Shown here piece after piece: positions 7,658 through 18,800 of a DNA stretch of 64,000 nt. Origin of the DNA: Campylobacter concisus (GTDB lineage: Bacteria > Campylobacterota > Campylobacteria > Campylobacterales > Campylobacteraceae). The notes beneath the pieces were generated by a model that was not told the DNA's origin, did not search any database, and saw nothing but the letters and a program-made list of their open reading frames with translations. The stretch covers positions 186,001 to 250,000 of the forward strand of contig NZ_PIQX01000004.1 in assembly GCF_003049085.1 (NCBI RefSeq), written 5' to 3'. Both the position numbers and the translations under genes were made by a program. The first letter of the stretch is position 1. Each line of letters opens with the position of its first letter.

Positions 7658-9065
7658 TGCATATACAATAAACGATCACAACCTAGTTTTAAACGTACGG
7701 TCGGGTTTTTTAACATATGGTAGGGCTATAGGTAGATTTGCACATGCGTGCCGTGAGAAAAATCAGACTGAGCATATAAAGTATCTCAACAAGAATCCAA
7801 TCGCTACTAATCGTTACAAACTCCTAAGTGAATTTAATGGCAATGGTAATATGAGAGATGCTAACAGCAAAGATGATGAGCTGCATAATATGGCTTTTGT
7901 AAAGAAATTACTTAAAGGCTTTCAGGATAGCTTTAAAGAAGATTATGCCGCGCAGTCCTATACGCAAAAGCGAAATGGCAAAGATACTGTTATAAAAAAG
8001 TCTTGGCGCAAAGATATGCGTAGCTTTTGTGAGATTATCATCACGTTTGGCACAGATAGAGAGAAAGAGCCAAAAGAAGGGCTAAACGAAGAAGAGTCGA
8101 AATTTATAAATGAAAACATACAGATGGATAGAGTTATGAGATTTATAAATGCATACTGCGCAAAGTATGGCGTAAAGTGTCTGCTTGTAGCCGAGCATAA
8201 TGACGAGAAGACCAAGCACTTTCATATCTTTTTTACAAACTACAACTTTGAGAAGCATGCAAATTTGAGATTTAGCGGCAGGTCAAAAACAGCAAAATTT
8301 GGTAAAGAGCTACAAGATATGGGAGCGGAGGCATTTGAAGGTCAGGTACTTCGCGGTAAGCCAGGTAAAAATAGACATAAGAATTTAACCAAAATGCACC
8401 AAATAGCAAGTGAATATAAGAGTGAGAAAGAGCTAAAAGAGAAAATTCAAAAGCTTATAGAAACGGAAGCAAATAAGTATATGCAAAAGAAAGAGTCTTT
8501 GTGGGGCGACGAGTACTTTAGGTTAGAGCCAAATGAAAAAAGAGCTTTAATAGCAGGTCTTAGAAATTCTGTTTTTGAACAAATGCAAGAGAATATAACC
8601 ATCACATCAGACGAACAGCTAAAAGAAAAGGTAGAACTTCTTGCTGAGCAAGTAACAGAACAAAGTAAAATCATAGAGGAGGATAGAGAGAAAAGCACAA
8701 AAATCTTAAAAGAAAAAGAGCAGCTAGAAAAAGAGCTAGATGATTTAAGAGAGACCCAAGCTGAGTAAGATAATGAGATAACACATCTTAAAAACAGACT
8801 AAAAGCACATGCCAATCAGCAATCAAAGATAGATGAACAAAATGCATTGTTAAAGAGCCAAGATAGAGAAAATCAATCTCTAATACGTAAAACCGAAAGC
8901 TTGCAAAAAGAAAATATCAAACTAAGAGACCTTAATGACAAAAGCTTAGGTCTTTTACTAGAAATAGCAAATAGCAACCCAGAGATAAAAGGGATGATAG
9001 TAAATGAGGTTCCAGAGTTGAGGAGTAAATTTTCTAGAGATATCCAAAGCATAGTAGTAATATAA
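7650..9065 (+). pseudogene. MOBV-like relaxase (Mob/Pre type) with one in-frame TAA
   Basis: The N-terminal domain carries the MOBV motif HxDExxxHxH as H183-N-D185-E186-K-T-K-H190-F-H192, the divalent metal-binding site of relaxases that nick oriT. A coiled coil follows from about residue 270. The frame stops at 8766-8768 (TAA, after residue 372), then continues open in the same frame for another 99 codons of coiled coil to 9063-9065. One point mutation (for example CAA or GAA to TAA) explains this. The truncated 372-residue product still has the whole catalytic domain. The 3' end runs directly into an unrelated adhesin fragment in another frame. Closely related to the relaxase at 37256-38938 and to the remnant near 62085. 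Confidence 0.8.
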
Positions 9066-10405
9066 GCGGCAATGCTAATATAAATATTACATCTATCCTA
9101 GGAGAAGCCGGAGATGACACTATAACCGTAAACGGTAATGCTAAGGTTAAAGGCGGTAATTTTAACACCGGAGCTGGAGAGAATGATAAGATAGAAATCA
9201 AAGATAATGCCGAGTTGGATGGTACTACATTGCAGTTTGAAGGCGGTAAATCAACAGATAAAGCTACTCTAAACATAACCGGAAACGCCGTACTAAAAGA
9301 TGTAACGATACAAGCTTCTCAATCTCTAGGCAAGCAATATATGAATTTCCATCAAAGTGGCGAAGCTAGAGTAAAGAGCCTTATGGGTAGCCAAAACAAA
9401 GACGTTATAGATATAGCGGGCGACTTTACTTATACTAATACCAATCATCTTCAAACTCACGGCGGAGACGATGAGATAAAGATGCACGGAGGAGCTAAAG
9501 TAACAGTCAAAGCAGATATGGGCGAGGGCATTGATACTTTAACAATAGATAATGCTACGCTTAAAGATTCTCAAGTGAATATGGATGGCGGTAACGACGA
9601 AGTAAATATAAATGCCGGAGCAAATTTAACCGGCACAAGAATTTATACCGGCGACGGTAATGATACGGTGAATGTAAGAGGCGGTACGTTTAGCGAAGCA
9701 GAGATCGGACTAGACAAGGGTAAAAATGAAGTAAATATAGAGTCTGGCGCGGTATTTGGCGACCAAGATCCGAGTCTTTTCTATGGCCAGCATAAAACTT
9801 ATATAAGATCAGATCATAGGGATTATTATAGTTCAGAAGATACCATAAACGTTAAAGCCGGTGCTACTGTCAAAAACGCCGAAATACAAACTCACGGAGG
9901 AGAAGATACTCTAAATGTAGATGGCTCTATCATAAACTCTAATGTTGATATGGGCAAAGGCAATGACGAGATAAATATAAATTCTGGAGCGAATTTAACC
10001 AAAGCAAAAATAAATACAGGCGAAGGTGATGACACCGTCTCTATCGGTAAAAACGCAAGCATAGACGGCAGCTCTACTATCGACGGCGGAGCCGGATATG
10101 ATACGTTAAAAGTCGCCGACGGCAGTATAGATTTTAGCAGAGTTAAGAATTTCGAAAAACTAGATTTAACCCAAGGCAATAACAATATAAATCTATCAGC
10201 TAAAGACGTTTTAGATATGACTGATAGTAATAACAAGTTAAGAATAGATGGTAATGGTGACGATCATGTAACGCTACAAGGAGGTATAGGCACATGGAAT
10301 AAATCTGCTATCCCTAATAGCGATGGTTATACAGTCTATACAAAAACAGAAGGAAGTCACACCGTAACCTTAGAAATTAAAGACGTAGTAGTACACGAGA
10401 TTTAA
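9056..10405 (+). pseudogene. C-terminal fragment of an RTX-like type I secreted adhesin
   Basis: An open frame of about 450 codons starts abruptly at the end of the relaxase, with no ATG and no ribosome binding site. The first candidate start is a TTG at 9215. It encodes glycine/aspartate-rich repeats every 20-25 residues (GGDDEIKMHGG, TGDGNDTVNVRGG, MGKGNDEININSG, IDGGAGYDTLKV), typical of calcium-binding RTX-like beta-rolls. The last 85 residues (SAKDVLDMTD onward) resemble the end of the adhesin at 15842-21853 (SPKNVLDITD), the expected uncleaved type I secretion signal region. A terminator follows. I read it as the tail of a second adhesin gene whose front was lost by recombination. Confidence 0.65.
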
Positions 10406-10424
10406 AATTTAACTAGTTTTTTTA

Positions 10425-10456
10425 ATCCCAAAGGAAATTCCTTTGGGATATTCTTT
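10425..10456 (+). terminator. Rho-independent terminator after the adhesin fragment
   Basis: ATCCCAAAGGAA and TTCCTTTGGGAT pair perfectly (12 bp) around a single base and are followed by ATTCTTTTC. It lies 20 bases after the stop at 10405. Confidence 0.8.
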
Positions 10457-10655
10457 TCTATCATTAAACTTTTATAATTGTTTGTCTTTTTAATCTATGT
10501 AAAATGACCTATTTGTCTATTTTTGTATAAATTTTCTGCAATAAAACATAAGACTATTTCAAGCTAAAATGATTAAGTAAATTTACAAACACCTAATAAT
10601 AGTTTTATGGCTTATGGTCTGTAAAAGCTATTATAAAGGCCTAAGCACTCTATAA

Positions 10656-11432
10656 TTAATCGATATTCCATTTAACCAGCAATCTCCTTTTATCTTCGAC
10701 GTTTAAATTTATAAAATCTATGCCGAAAAGTTTGGTTAAATTTTCGCCCTTTAAAATTTGATCCGTTGCGCCGAATTCATATCCTAAGGGACCGTTTAAT
10801 AGCAAGGTTTTATCCGCCGACGCAAGCGCGTGATCGGGATGATGCGAGGTAAAGATCACGCAAGTTTTTTGTTCGCTATTTAACTTTTTGATTAGGCTTA
10901 AAACGGCATTTTGATGAAAGACGTCGAGGTATGACGTAGGCTCGTCCATGACGAGAATTTTAGGCCGTAGTACGAGCGAGCGAGCTATAAGCGCCAGCTG
11001 CATCATGCCGCCGCTTAGCTCGTCTACGTTTAAATTTAAATACTCGCTAACGCCCGCTATCCGTGCGGCTTCCTCAGCCATCGCCCTATCCTCTGCGCTC
11101 GGCCTTGAAAACATACCGACGTTTGCGTTTACGCCCATCAAAATCAGATCTTTCACCTTAAAGCTAAAAGCGATATTTTCGCTTTGAGGCACGTATCCTA
11201 CGAGTTTGGCGCGCTCTTTACCGCTAAGAGAGGCATGATCGCGGCCGTCAATCAAGATTTGGCCGCCTTTTGCTTTCAAAAGCCCTAAAATAATCTTTAA
11301 AAACGTAGATTTGCCTATACCGTTTGGGCCCAAAATTGCAAGCGTTTCGCCGCTTTTTAGGCTAAGGCTCAAATTTTGCAAAATTTGCTTGCGCTCGTAT
11401 GAAAAGCTTAAATTTTCTACGCTTAAGACCAT
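10656..11432 (-). CDS. Iron-siderophore/heme ABC transporter ATPase (FecE/FepC family)
   Basis: 258-residue cytoplasmic ATPase that powers import through the permease encoded next to it. Walker A is GPNGIGKST near residue 35-43, the Q-loop is in GYVPQSE, the signature is LSGGMMQLALIARSL, Walker B is ILVMDEPTSYLD and the H-loop is in FTSHHPDHAL. The 5' end overlaps the permease gene by 10 bp, so translation is coupled. Last gene of a leftward four-gene operon starting with the TonB receptor. The operon uses visibly more G and C than flanking genes. Confidence 0.9.
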   Translation of the reverse strand: MVLSVENLSFSYERKQILQNLSLSLKSGETLAILGPNGIGKSTFLKIILGLLKAKGGQILIDGRDHASLSGKERAKLVGYVPQSENIAFSFKVKDLILMGVNANVGMFSRPSAEDRAMAEEAARIAGVSEYLNLNVDELSGGMMQLALIARSLVLRPKILVMDEPTSYLDVFHQNAVLSLIKKLNSEQKTCVIFTSHHPDHALASADKTLLLNGPLGYEFGATDQILKGENLTKLFGIDFINLNVEDKRRLLVKWNID

Positions 11433-12385
11433 CTTTTGCCCTTTTTAACGATGATGACGCCGATCATCGGAGCGCCTATAAGCGCGGTTAGGATACTTAG
11501 CGGGATTTCAGCCGAGCTCACGCTTCTAGCCACAACGTCGGTTAGCATCAAAAATATACCGCCTAAAATCGCCGAAATCGGAACTAGCCGCGAGTTATCG
11601 GAGCCGTAAATCAGCCTCGTAACATGCGGCATCAAAAGCCCTACCCAGCCGATGATACCCGCTATCGCTACGCTTACGGCCGTTATCAGCGTAGCAAGTA
11701 CGATAAAGATAAAGCCTAAAAATTTACTCTCGCCCAAAATGCTTGCATGTTCGCCGCCTAGGGATAAAATGTTTAGCTTCCAGCCCATTAGGCTAAGAAG
11801 CACAAGCCCGCTAACGCAAACGGGAGCAAGCGCTGCCACGTCGCTCCAAGATATGGCGCTTAAGCTTCCCATTAGCCAATATACGATGCTAGGTAGCTTT
11901 TCTTGCGTGTCGGCGACGTATTTGACAACCGAAATCAGCGCCTCAAAGATAGCGCCCGTGATAATGCCTGCAAGCACCAGCATGAGCTTTGAGTTTTTGT
12001 TTGCCAAAACGCCTAGGACGTAAGCTATCATGACGGCTAAAAAGCCGAAAATAAAAGCGCCTATTTGCGTGGCTAAGGGACTACCGAAGGCTAAAATGCA
12101 AACTACCGCGCCAAATCCCGCCCCACTGCCTACGCCCAGGATATTCGGGCTTACCAAAGGATTTGCAAACATCGCCTGAAATATCACGCCCGCCGCGCTA
12201 AGGCTAGCGCCTATCAAAAATGCCGCTATCAGCCTAGGCAAGCGCAGGTCAAATATCAAAGCGTAAAGCGTCTCTTTGTCGTTTTGATAATAGTCAATTA
12301 GCCCCTCAAGCGAAATCCTACCCGCAAGCAGCGAAAAAACGACCGCAAAGGCTGGAAAAAGCGATAAAAACAGATATTTTTTCAT
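11423..12385 (-). CDS. Iron-siderophore/heme ABC transporter permease (FecCD family)
   Basis: 320-residue inner-membrane protein with about nine or ten hydrophobic helices. FecCD features are RLPRLIAAFLIGASLSAAGVI near the N-terminus, the NPLVSPNILGVGSGAGFGA block, and the coupling region GWVGLLMPHVTRLIYG followed by the C-terminal EIPLSILTALIGAP motif. It starts exactly at the stop of the binding-protein gene and overlaps the ATPase gene, a tight operon. Confidence 0.92.
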   Translation of the reverse strand: MKKYLFLSLFPAFAVVFSLLAGRISLEGLIDYYQNDKETLYALIFDLRLPRLIAAFLIGASLSAAGVIFQAMFANPLVSPNILGVGSGAGFGAVVCILAFGSPLATQIGAFIFGFLAVMIAYVLGVLANKNSKLMLVLAGIITGAIFEALISVVKYVADTQEKLPSIVYWLMGSLSAISWSDVAALAPVCVSGLVLLSLMGWKLNILSLGGEHASILGESKFLGFIFIVLATLITAVSVAIAGIIGWVGLLMPHVTRLIYGSDNSRLVPISAILGGIFLMLTDVVARSVSSAEIPLSILTALIGAPMIGVIIVKKGKRWS

Positions 12386-13419
12386 TATCTAAAAAGCTCG
12401 TAAAATTTGCTCTCTCCGTTTAGATCGAAGCGTAAAATTTTAGCTATCTCATCGCCGTTTAGATCGTAACCATAGAGCAGCTTGTAGCTCTTTTTCATCT
12501 CGTCTTTTAAATTTATATGCGCCTGCCCAGAAAACAGCACGCTAAACCACGCCCAGCCCAGGTGCGATTCGCCCGTAGGCGGTTCCCACATATCGCCTCC
12601 CAGAGGCATTTTGTAGACGGCTTTTTGCTTGACTGCTTTTACGTTTTTTAAAATTTTGTCGTTAAAAAAGTCCCGCGGAGTTAGCTCGTCAAAGTTGCTA
12701 AGCAAGATAACGTCCGGATTTTGCGTGAGAATTTCTTCTTTATTTAAAATTCTAAATCCCCCGAAATTCGCCGCATTTACTCCGCCGCTTAGCTTTATCT
12801 CGTAGTCAAAATACGTCCCGCCGCCGGCTGCCTCGTAGCTTTTATCTCGGCCGAATATAAAAAGAACCTTCGGTTTTTTGCTAAGCCCTTTTACGAAATT
12901 TTCGATCTTAGCTCTTACCTCGGCTCTATTTTGTAAAATTTGCTCCGCCTTTTGCTCTTTTTCGTAAATTTTACCCAGCATCCCAAACCAAAAAAGCGGA
13001 TCTTCTTCCGTGCCGCTTAAATTTACCAAAGCTACGTTTAGCCCTACTTTTTGCAGCGGCTCGATGATCTTTTCGCCTCTCATGCCCCACTGCACGACAA
13101 GATCCGGAGATAGTTTTAGCAGCTCCTCGATATTTGGAGTAAAATCCTCTCCTATACCGCCTGCGGGGATACTAGCCGCGCCTTTTATCATTTTTCCGAG
13201 CATTCCGCGCTCGATATTTTTCTTAGCCATCGGATGGACGGAGGCTAGGCGAGATACGTTGTTTTCGACGCTAAGGGAAAACGAAGCTAGCGGCACCGGA
13301 AACAGCGCTACGCTCTTAACGGAGCGGTCGAAGTGGAGTTTATTGCCGTTTTGATCGGTAAATTCAAGCGCGCCCAGCGTCGCTGCCAGCAGCAATAAAG
13401 CGGATATGATTTTTTTCAA
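12385..13419 (-). CDS. Periplasmic iron-siderophore/heme binding protein
   Basis: 344 residues with a signal peptide (KK followed by ISALLLLAATLGAL, cleavage near residue 18). The segment FTPNIEELLKLSPDLVVQWG and the later TQNPDVILLSNF are the two lobes' signatures of the cluster A-III (FepB/BtuF-like) binding protein fold. It delivers the ligand to the adjacent FecCD permease. The gene abuts the permease gene and follows the TonB receptor by 74 bp. The ligand cannot be read from sequence. Confidence 0.85.
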   Translation of the reverse strand: MKKIISALLLLAATLGALEFTDQNGNKLHFDRSVKSVALFPVPLASFSLSVENNVSRLASVHPMAKKNIERGMLGKMIKGAASIPAGGIGEDFTPNIEELLKLSPDLVVQWGMRGEKIIEPLQKVGLNVALVNLSGTEEDPLFWFGMLGKIYEKEQKAEQILQNRAEVRAKIENFVKGLSKKPKVLFIFGRDKSYEAAGGGTYFDYEIKLSGGVNAANFGGFRILNKEEILTQNPDVILLSNFDELTPRDFFNDKILKNVKAVKQKAVYKMPLGGDMWEPPTGESHLGWAWFSVLFSGQAHINLKDEMKKSYKLLYGYDLNGDEIAKILRFDLNGESKFYELFR

Positions 13420-13493
13420 ATTTGATCCTTAAATTAGTAAATTTTAGGGCTTTTGAGCGGACTTGTTTAAAACCCGCTCGGTAAATTTAAATT

Positions 13494-15575
13494 TTAAAAG
13501 CTAGCCTTAAAGCCTAGTTTGAAATTTCTACCCGGATTTATTAGCGGGTTGCTAGCGCTTCTAGGCTGGCTGATTAGCTCGTAGCTTAGGCTTGGAGCGT
13601 ATTCTTTGTCAAAGATATTTTCGACGCCGAAATTTAGGCTAAAATCTTTTAAGAAGCCTAGTTTGCCAAGGCTCTTGCCAAAGTATAGGTTATGTACGAA
13701 ATATCCCGCTCGCTCGCGCTCTACGCTATCATCTATACGCGTCTTTCTCGCCGCCCAGTCGCCGCTATACTCTATGTAAGAATTTGCCAAAAACTCCGGC
13801 GAATAAGAAACGGCTACGCGTCCACTAAGCGGAGCGATCTCCGGAAGCGGTTTGCCGGTTTGCTTGTTTTTGCCGCGCGTGTAGGCGAGATTTGTTTTAA
13901 ACTCCAAATTTGATAAAATTTTATAAGCGAGGTCAAATTCCGCTCCGCTTATCTTGGCTCTATTTACGTTTTGCGATTGATAGTAGGTCACGCCGCCGCT
14001 TTGCCAGTTTCGCTCGACTATCAGGTCTTTATAATCTCCCGTGTAAAATATCAAATTTGATCTAAGCGCTTTATCCGTATAGCGAAGTCCGGCCTCGTAG
14101 GTAACGCCTTTTTCGATATTTAGATCAGGGTTCGGTAGATACGCCTCGCTGCCTGAAAACGTAAGTATCGGAGCAACCTCGCCGCTCATAGGAGCCCTAA
14201 ACGAAGTCGAGAAATTTCCTATGAACTCAAGCCCCTGGGCGATAGGATAAATAAGTCCCAGGCCGTAGCTGGCTCTGCCGTCTTTTCTATCGTTGGCGTT
14301 TTCGTATAGCGCTCTTACGGCGGGACTCATCGAGCTATCCATATCAAAGGACGTTTTTATGCGGTCGTAGCGTAAATTTGCGCTTAAAATCGCGTCGTTG
14401 CTAAACGCGTATTCAAGCAATCCAAACCCGGCGACGTCAAGCTGTTTGGTTCTTAGCCTATTGCGAAATCTAGGGCCGTTATTTACGCTTTGATACACGC
14501 TATCCCAGTCCTCGTAATAAAAATCTACGCCGTAGGTTTGGGTTAGGTTGTCGCCTACGAATTTACCGATAAATTTACCGCCGTAGACCTTCGGTCCGTT
14601 TACGTAGTTATCGACTTGCCTAGGCGAAAACGAGCCGATGTAGGGCCTTATATTTAGGTGCGTATAAAGCTCTCTGTAATACAAGCTAGAATCTAATATA
14701 AATTTGTCGTTTATGTTGCCTTCGTAGTTTAGCGCTACGTATTTTTCTCTAAGAGGCGCTTCTTTTATGTATTTTTGAAAGCCTTTTTTATTCGCCGTTC
14801 CGGGAGCACCGACCGCCGTACCGACTACGCCGCGCTGCGACTCTGTGTATCTAGTTACGAGCTCAAGCCTGTGAAAATCGGCAAAGCTATATCCGCCTTT
14901 AAAATCAAGGCTTCGGTAGTTATACCTTGTATTTGGGATTTTACCCGCAGGAGTGTCGTAGTCCTTGCCGTGCTTGTAGTTTAAGCCCAGCAAAGCGTCA
15001 AACCCGTGTCCGACTACGCCGAGTTGTAAGCGGTTTTGCACGCCTTTGTTCGCGCTTTGATACTGGGTGCTTAGATACGTATCAGATAGCGCCCAGTCGC
15101 CGTGCACGTCTCCGCTAGCTCTTTTGGTGACTAAATTTACTATGCCACCAAAGGCATCTGTACCGTAAAGCGTGCTAGCGGGGCCTCTTATTATCTCTAT
15201 CCTTTCGATTTGATCGGGCGTAAATATCGAATACTCAAACGCCGGCCTACCTCTAAATCTAAGTCCGTCTACGAACATTGGCACGCGGTAATCAGACGAA
15301 CTAAAACCTCGCACGTTTACGGTACCCGAGTCCATGCCTTCGTTTACGATTGAAACCCCCGGCGCCTCGCTGATTAGCTCCGGTACGCTTTTGCCAAGCT
15401 TTCTTTCTATCGTCTCTTTATCTACTACCGAGACGCTTTTGCTTATCTCGTCTACGCTTTGAGACGATCTTTGCGCCGTGACGGTTACGCCTTCTAGCGA
15501 TTTTAGCCCTACTTCGTCTTGCGCGGCAGCCAAAACGCCGACCAAAACGAGGCTAAGCGCGATTTTTCTCTGCAT
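13494..15575 (-). CDS. TonB-dependent outer membrane receptor
   Basis: 693 residues: signal peptide (MQRKIALSLVLVGVLAAAQ), TonB-box-like region GVTVTAQRS, plug domain (VPELISEAPGVSIVNEG, the PMFVDGLRF loop, RIEIIRGPASTLYGTDAFGGIVNLVTK) and a 22-strand barrel ending in LGFKASF with a terminal Phe. It imports an iron complex, by context a siderophore or heme, for the ABC system downstream. First gene of the operon, with AAGGAG before the ATG and a Fur-box-like sequence upstream. A residual TonB/ExbBD set must be elsewhere in the genome. Confidence 0.92.
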   Translation of the reverse strand: MQRKIALSLVLVGVLAAAQDEVGLKSLEGVTVTAQRSSQSVDEISKSVSVVDKETIERKLGKSVPELISEAPGVSIVNEGMDSGTVNVRGFSSSDYRVPMFVDGLRFRGRPAFEYSIFTPDQIERIEIIRGPASTLYGTDAFGGIVNLVTKRASGDVHGDWALSDTYLSTQYQSANKGVQNRLQLGVVGHGFDALLGLNYKHGKDYDTPAGKIPNTRYNYRSLDFKGGYSFADFHRLELVTRYTESQRGVVGTAVGAPGTANKKGFQKYIKEAPLREKYVALNYEGNINDKFILDSSLYYRELYTHLNIRPYIGSFSPRQVDNYVNGPKVYGGKFIGKFVGDNLTQTYGVDFYYEDWDSVYQSVNNGPRFRNRLRTKQLDVAGFGLLEYAFSNDAILSANLRYDRIKTSFDMDSSMSPAVRALYENANDRKDGRASYGLGLIYPIAQGLEFIGNFSTSFRAPMSGEVAPILTFSGSEAYLPNPDLNIEKGVTYEAGLRYTDKALRSNLIFYTGDYKDLIVERNWQSGGVTYYQSQNVNRAKISGAEFDLAYKILSNLEFKTNLAYTRGKNKQTGKPLPEIAPLSGRVAVSYSPEFLANSYIEYSGDWAARKTRIDDSVERERAGYFVHNLYFGKSLGKLGFLKDFSLNFGVENIFDKEYAPSLSYELISQPRSASNPLINPGRNFKLGFKASF

Positions 15576-15616
15576 TTAAACTCCTTTTAAAATATTTGAG
15601 TAATTATATAGAAATA

Positions 15617-15633
15617 TATAATGATTTTCAATA
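15617..15633 (-). promoter_or_regulatory. Fur-box-like operator upstream of the TonB receptor
   Basis: Read on the minus strand the segment contains TTGAAAATCATTATA, a partial match to the Fur consensus with the AATCATTAT half well kept. It lies about 45 bases upstream of the receptor start, where a Fur repressor would overlap the promoter. Match quality is moderate. Confidence 0.4.
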
Positions 15634-15841
15634 TGTATAAAAGTGATATTATATTTTAAAAAGCCATAATTGATATATTTATACTATATATTAAGACACT
15701 AAGATATACATGTTGACTGGTATGATATTTATGATATGTGTTAAATAGTTCCTCACACTGTACCCCAGTACAATAGACATATACTTCTAAAATTTATATA
15801 ATTCATTCAAAATTTCAAATACTATAAACAATAAGGAGAAT

Positions 15842-18800
15842 ATGATGGCTAAAGAAGCCGGAGTAGTTAAAAGCGTAAATGGAGGAATAGCAAGAGCACT
15901 TAATGACTTAACAGGAGAGGTAAGACAATTAAGTGTAGGAGATATTGTATACCAAGGTGAAAAGATAGTTACAGAGGGTTCTAACTCTAAAGTAACAATA
16001 ACTCAAACTGATGGTAAAGATATAACTTTAATAGGTAAAGACACTCTAACTCTAGACCAAGACTCTAACAATAACGAAACAGTAGCTGATATCTCAGCTT
16101 TACAACAAGCCATCTTAAAAGGAACAGATCTTAATGCTCTAGAAGAAACTGCTGCAGGTGGTCCACAAGCAGGTGGTAATGGTGGAGATGGTGTAAGCTT
16201 ATCTTCTACTAGCTTTGCAGAAGGAGGCCACATTAGTAACATATATGCTAATTATGGCAATTTACCGGATAATGGAGGTAGTTATATAAGTGATTATTCT
16301 GCAATAAGGGGAGGTGGATTGGATACGCAGGATGCGACAAATACCATTATACCTCCTACTCCGACCGTAAAATTTACGGAAGATGAAAATGGTGACCACC
16401 TACTAAATAAAGACGAAAACAATATCGACGGCGATCAAAACAAAACGACGGTAAGAATAACCGTTCCTAACGACGGCAGCGTCGAAATTGGAGATACTTT
16501 AAATATCGTAATTTATAAACCAAATGGTTCTAGCGAATCTAGACAAGTACCTATAACACAGCAAATTATAGATAACGGACACGTTTTGACCGACGTTCCG
16601 GTAGAAAATGACAAAAATTCTGTAGTAACCGCCACTATAACTAACAAATACGGAAACACCGGCGGTGAAGGCAGAGATACGATAACTACCGATACGATTG
16701 CTCCGACTACTCCAACCGTAGAATTTACGAAAGACGCAAATAATGACGGATTTTTAAATAAAAGCGAAAATGAAGCAAACGAAGATCCGAATACGACTCC
16801 TGTTAAAATTACCGTTCCTGCGGATGCAAATGTAGGAGATACGCTAGAAATTACTATTACTAAGCCAGACGATACGACCCAGAATATAACCAAAACCATT
16901 ACTCCTGAAATAAAAAACAACGGTTATGTTATACCTGACGTTCCTGTTGAAAACGGAAAAACTTCTACCGTAAGTGCCTATATAACAGATCAGGCCGGAA
17001 ATAAGGGCGGTGAAGGAAGAGATACGATAACTACCGATACTACGGCTGAAGCACCGATTGTTACGTTTGTCGAAGATAAGAACGCGAAAGATACGCCGAA
17101 TCCTAAACATAATCCTACAAACCCTGACGATACGAGTGACGGTATACTAAATAATCCCGAAAACGCGAGCGACGGCAAGATAGATACCTCAAAAGTCGAG
17201 ATAAAATTTCCAGGCGATGTAACCGCTGGTGATAAGCTAAACATAACTATCAAGGATCCAACGAGCCCTAGTCCTACGACGCAAAAAATAACTATAACTC
17301 AAGCTATGATAGATAACGGCAATAAATACTCGCTAGACGTTCCAGTTAGAAACGGACAAACTTCTAGAGTGGATGCGACTATTACCGACAAGGTAGAAAA
17401 TACTAGCAAAAGTGCATACGACGAAGTAAAACTAGTATCCGATAAACCTAAGCCACCGGTAGTAGAATTTACAGAAGACGTAGATAATAATGGTATTTTA
17501 TCTCGTGAAGAAAATGGGGCTAGAGATACTTCTCCAGTAAAAATAACTATACCAGATCAAACCAATCTGCTAGAGAGTGAGAAAGTTAAGGTAGGTGATA
17601 TACTAAATATAAAAATCTCCGGCGGAGGCAACAACGAAACATTTAACGTCAAAATTACTCAAGAAATTTTAGACGACTTAAAAGGCAACGGCTTTATGCT
17701 AAACGGTTCAAATAGCTTTGAAAATATAAAATCGGACGGCTCCACCGAAACTGTAACGCCTAATCCTAAAGTTAGAAATTTCGATCAAACGATCGTTACC
17801 GCTACGATAACAAACGAATACGGCAATGCTAGCGATCAAGGAAAAGACTATGTTACGCCTAAAGTCGCTCCAAGGGTTACTTTCACGGAAGATTCTAATA
17901 ACAACGGAATGCTAAATTTTTATGAAAACAGAAGCGGCGATAGTAATCTAAAAACTACGACGGCAAAGATCGAGCTTCCTTACGGCGTTAAGGCGGCTGA
18001 CGATTATTTAAAATTTGATATTACAACAGACATTACGTCTAATATAAAGCTTAAACTAAGCGATCTTTCGGATACTACTGAGACTCCGATAGCTTCCGGT
18101 ATAACGGCGACTATTTCGGCAGATAAACAAAGTATTACGCTAAAAGGCGTACCGGTATCTAGAGATTTTAAGACGACTATAGAAAATGCCGTAGTTTTAG
18201 AAAAAGACGGAAGCACGAAAAAAAGCGACGTATCTAATAAAGACGAAGTTATAGTCGAAAAAGAGGGCATATACGTAGAATTTGCCGAAAAACAAAGCGT
18301 AAAAGTAGATGGCGGCGACAACGCGCTATCAAGATCAGACAGTATGAAGGACGGCAAGGTAAATGAAATAGATGCAATCATTTCGATCCCTAAAAACGTA
18401 AGAGACGGCGATATATTAAAACTCGAAATAAAAGATCCTATCAAAGAGACGACCGAAACGAGAGAATACACTATCCACACGGACACAAAAGGATTTTTAA
18501 ACTCTATAACGTCAAATAACCCGAGCAATTATCCTGACCTAGAAAGTAAATTCCCGTCCGCTCAACCGACTTCAAATCAAAAATACGAATATATACTCAA
18601 AGGCGTAGGGCTAGAAGCCGGCGAAAAAACTACCGTAAAGGCTACCTTAGACTACCGAAAAGGAACGAATGACGATGCGGTAACGACGGACGTAAGCAAA
18701 GAGGCGACTACCCAGATAGAGAACATCAAGGCTCCAGAAGTAATATTTGAAGACGCAAAAGGCGGTACAAGCGTAAGCAGAAACGATGCTAGAAAAAACA

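Noticed and set aside
10948-13354. Plus-strand open frames over the iron operon
   Set aside because: They are antisense shadows of well-supported transporter genes in GC-richer DNA.
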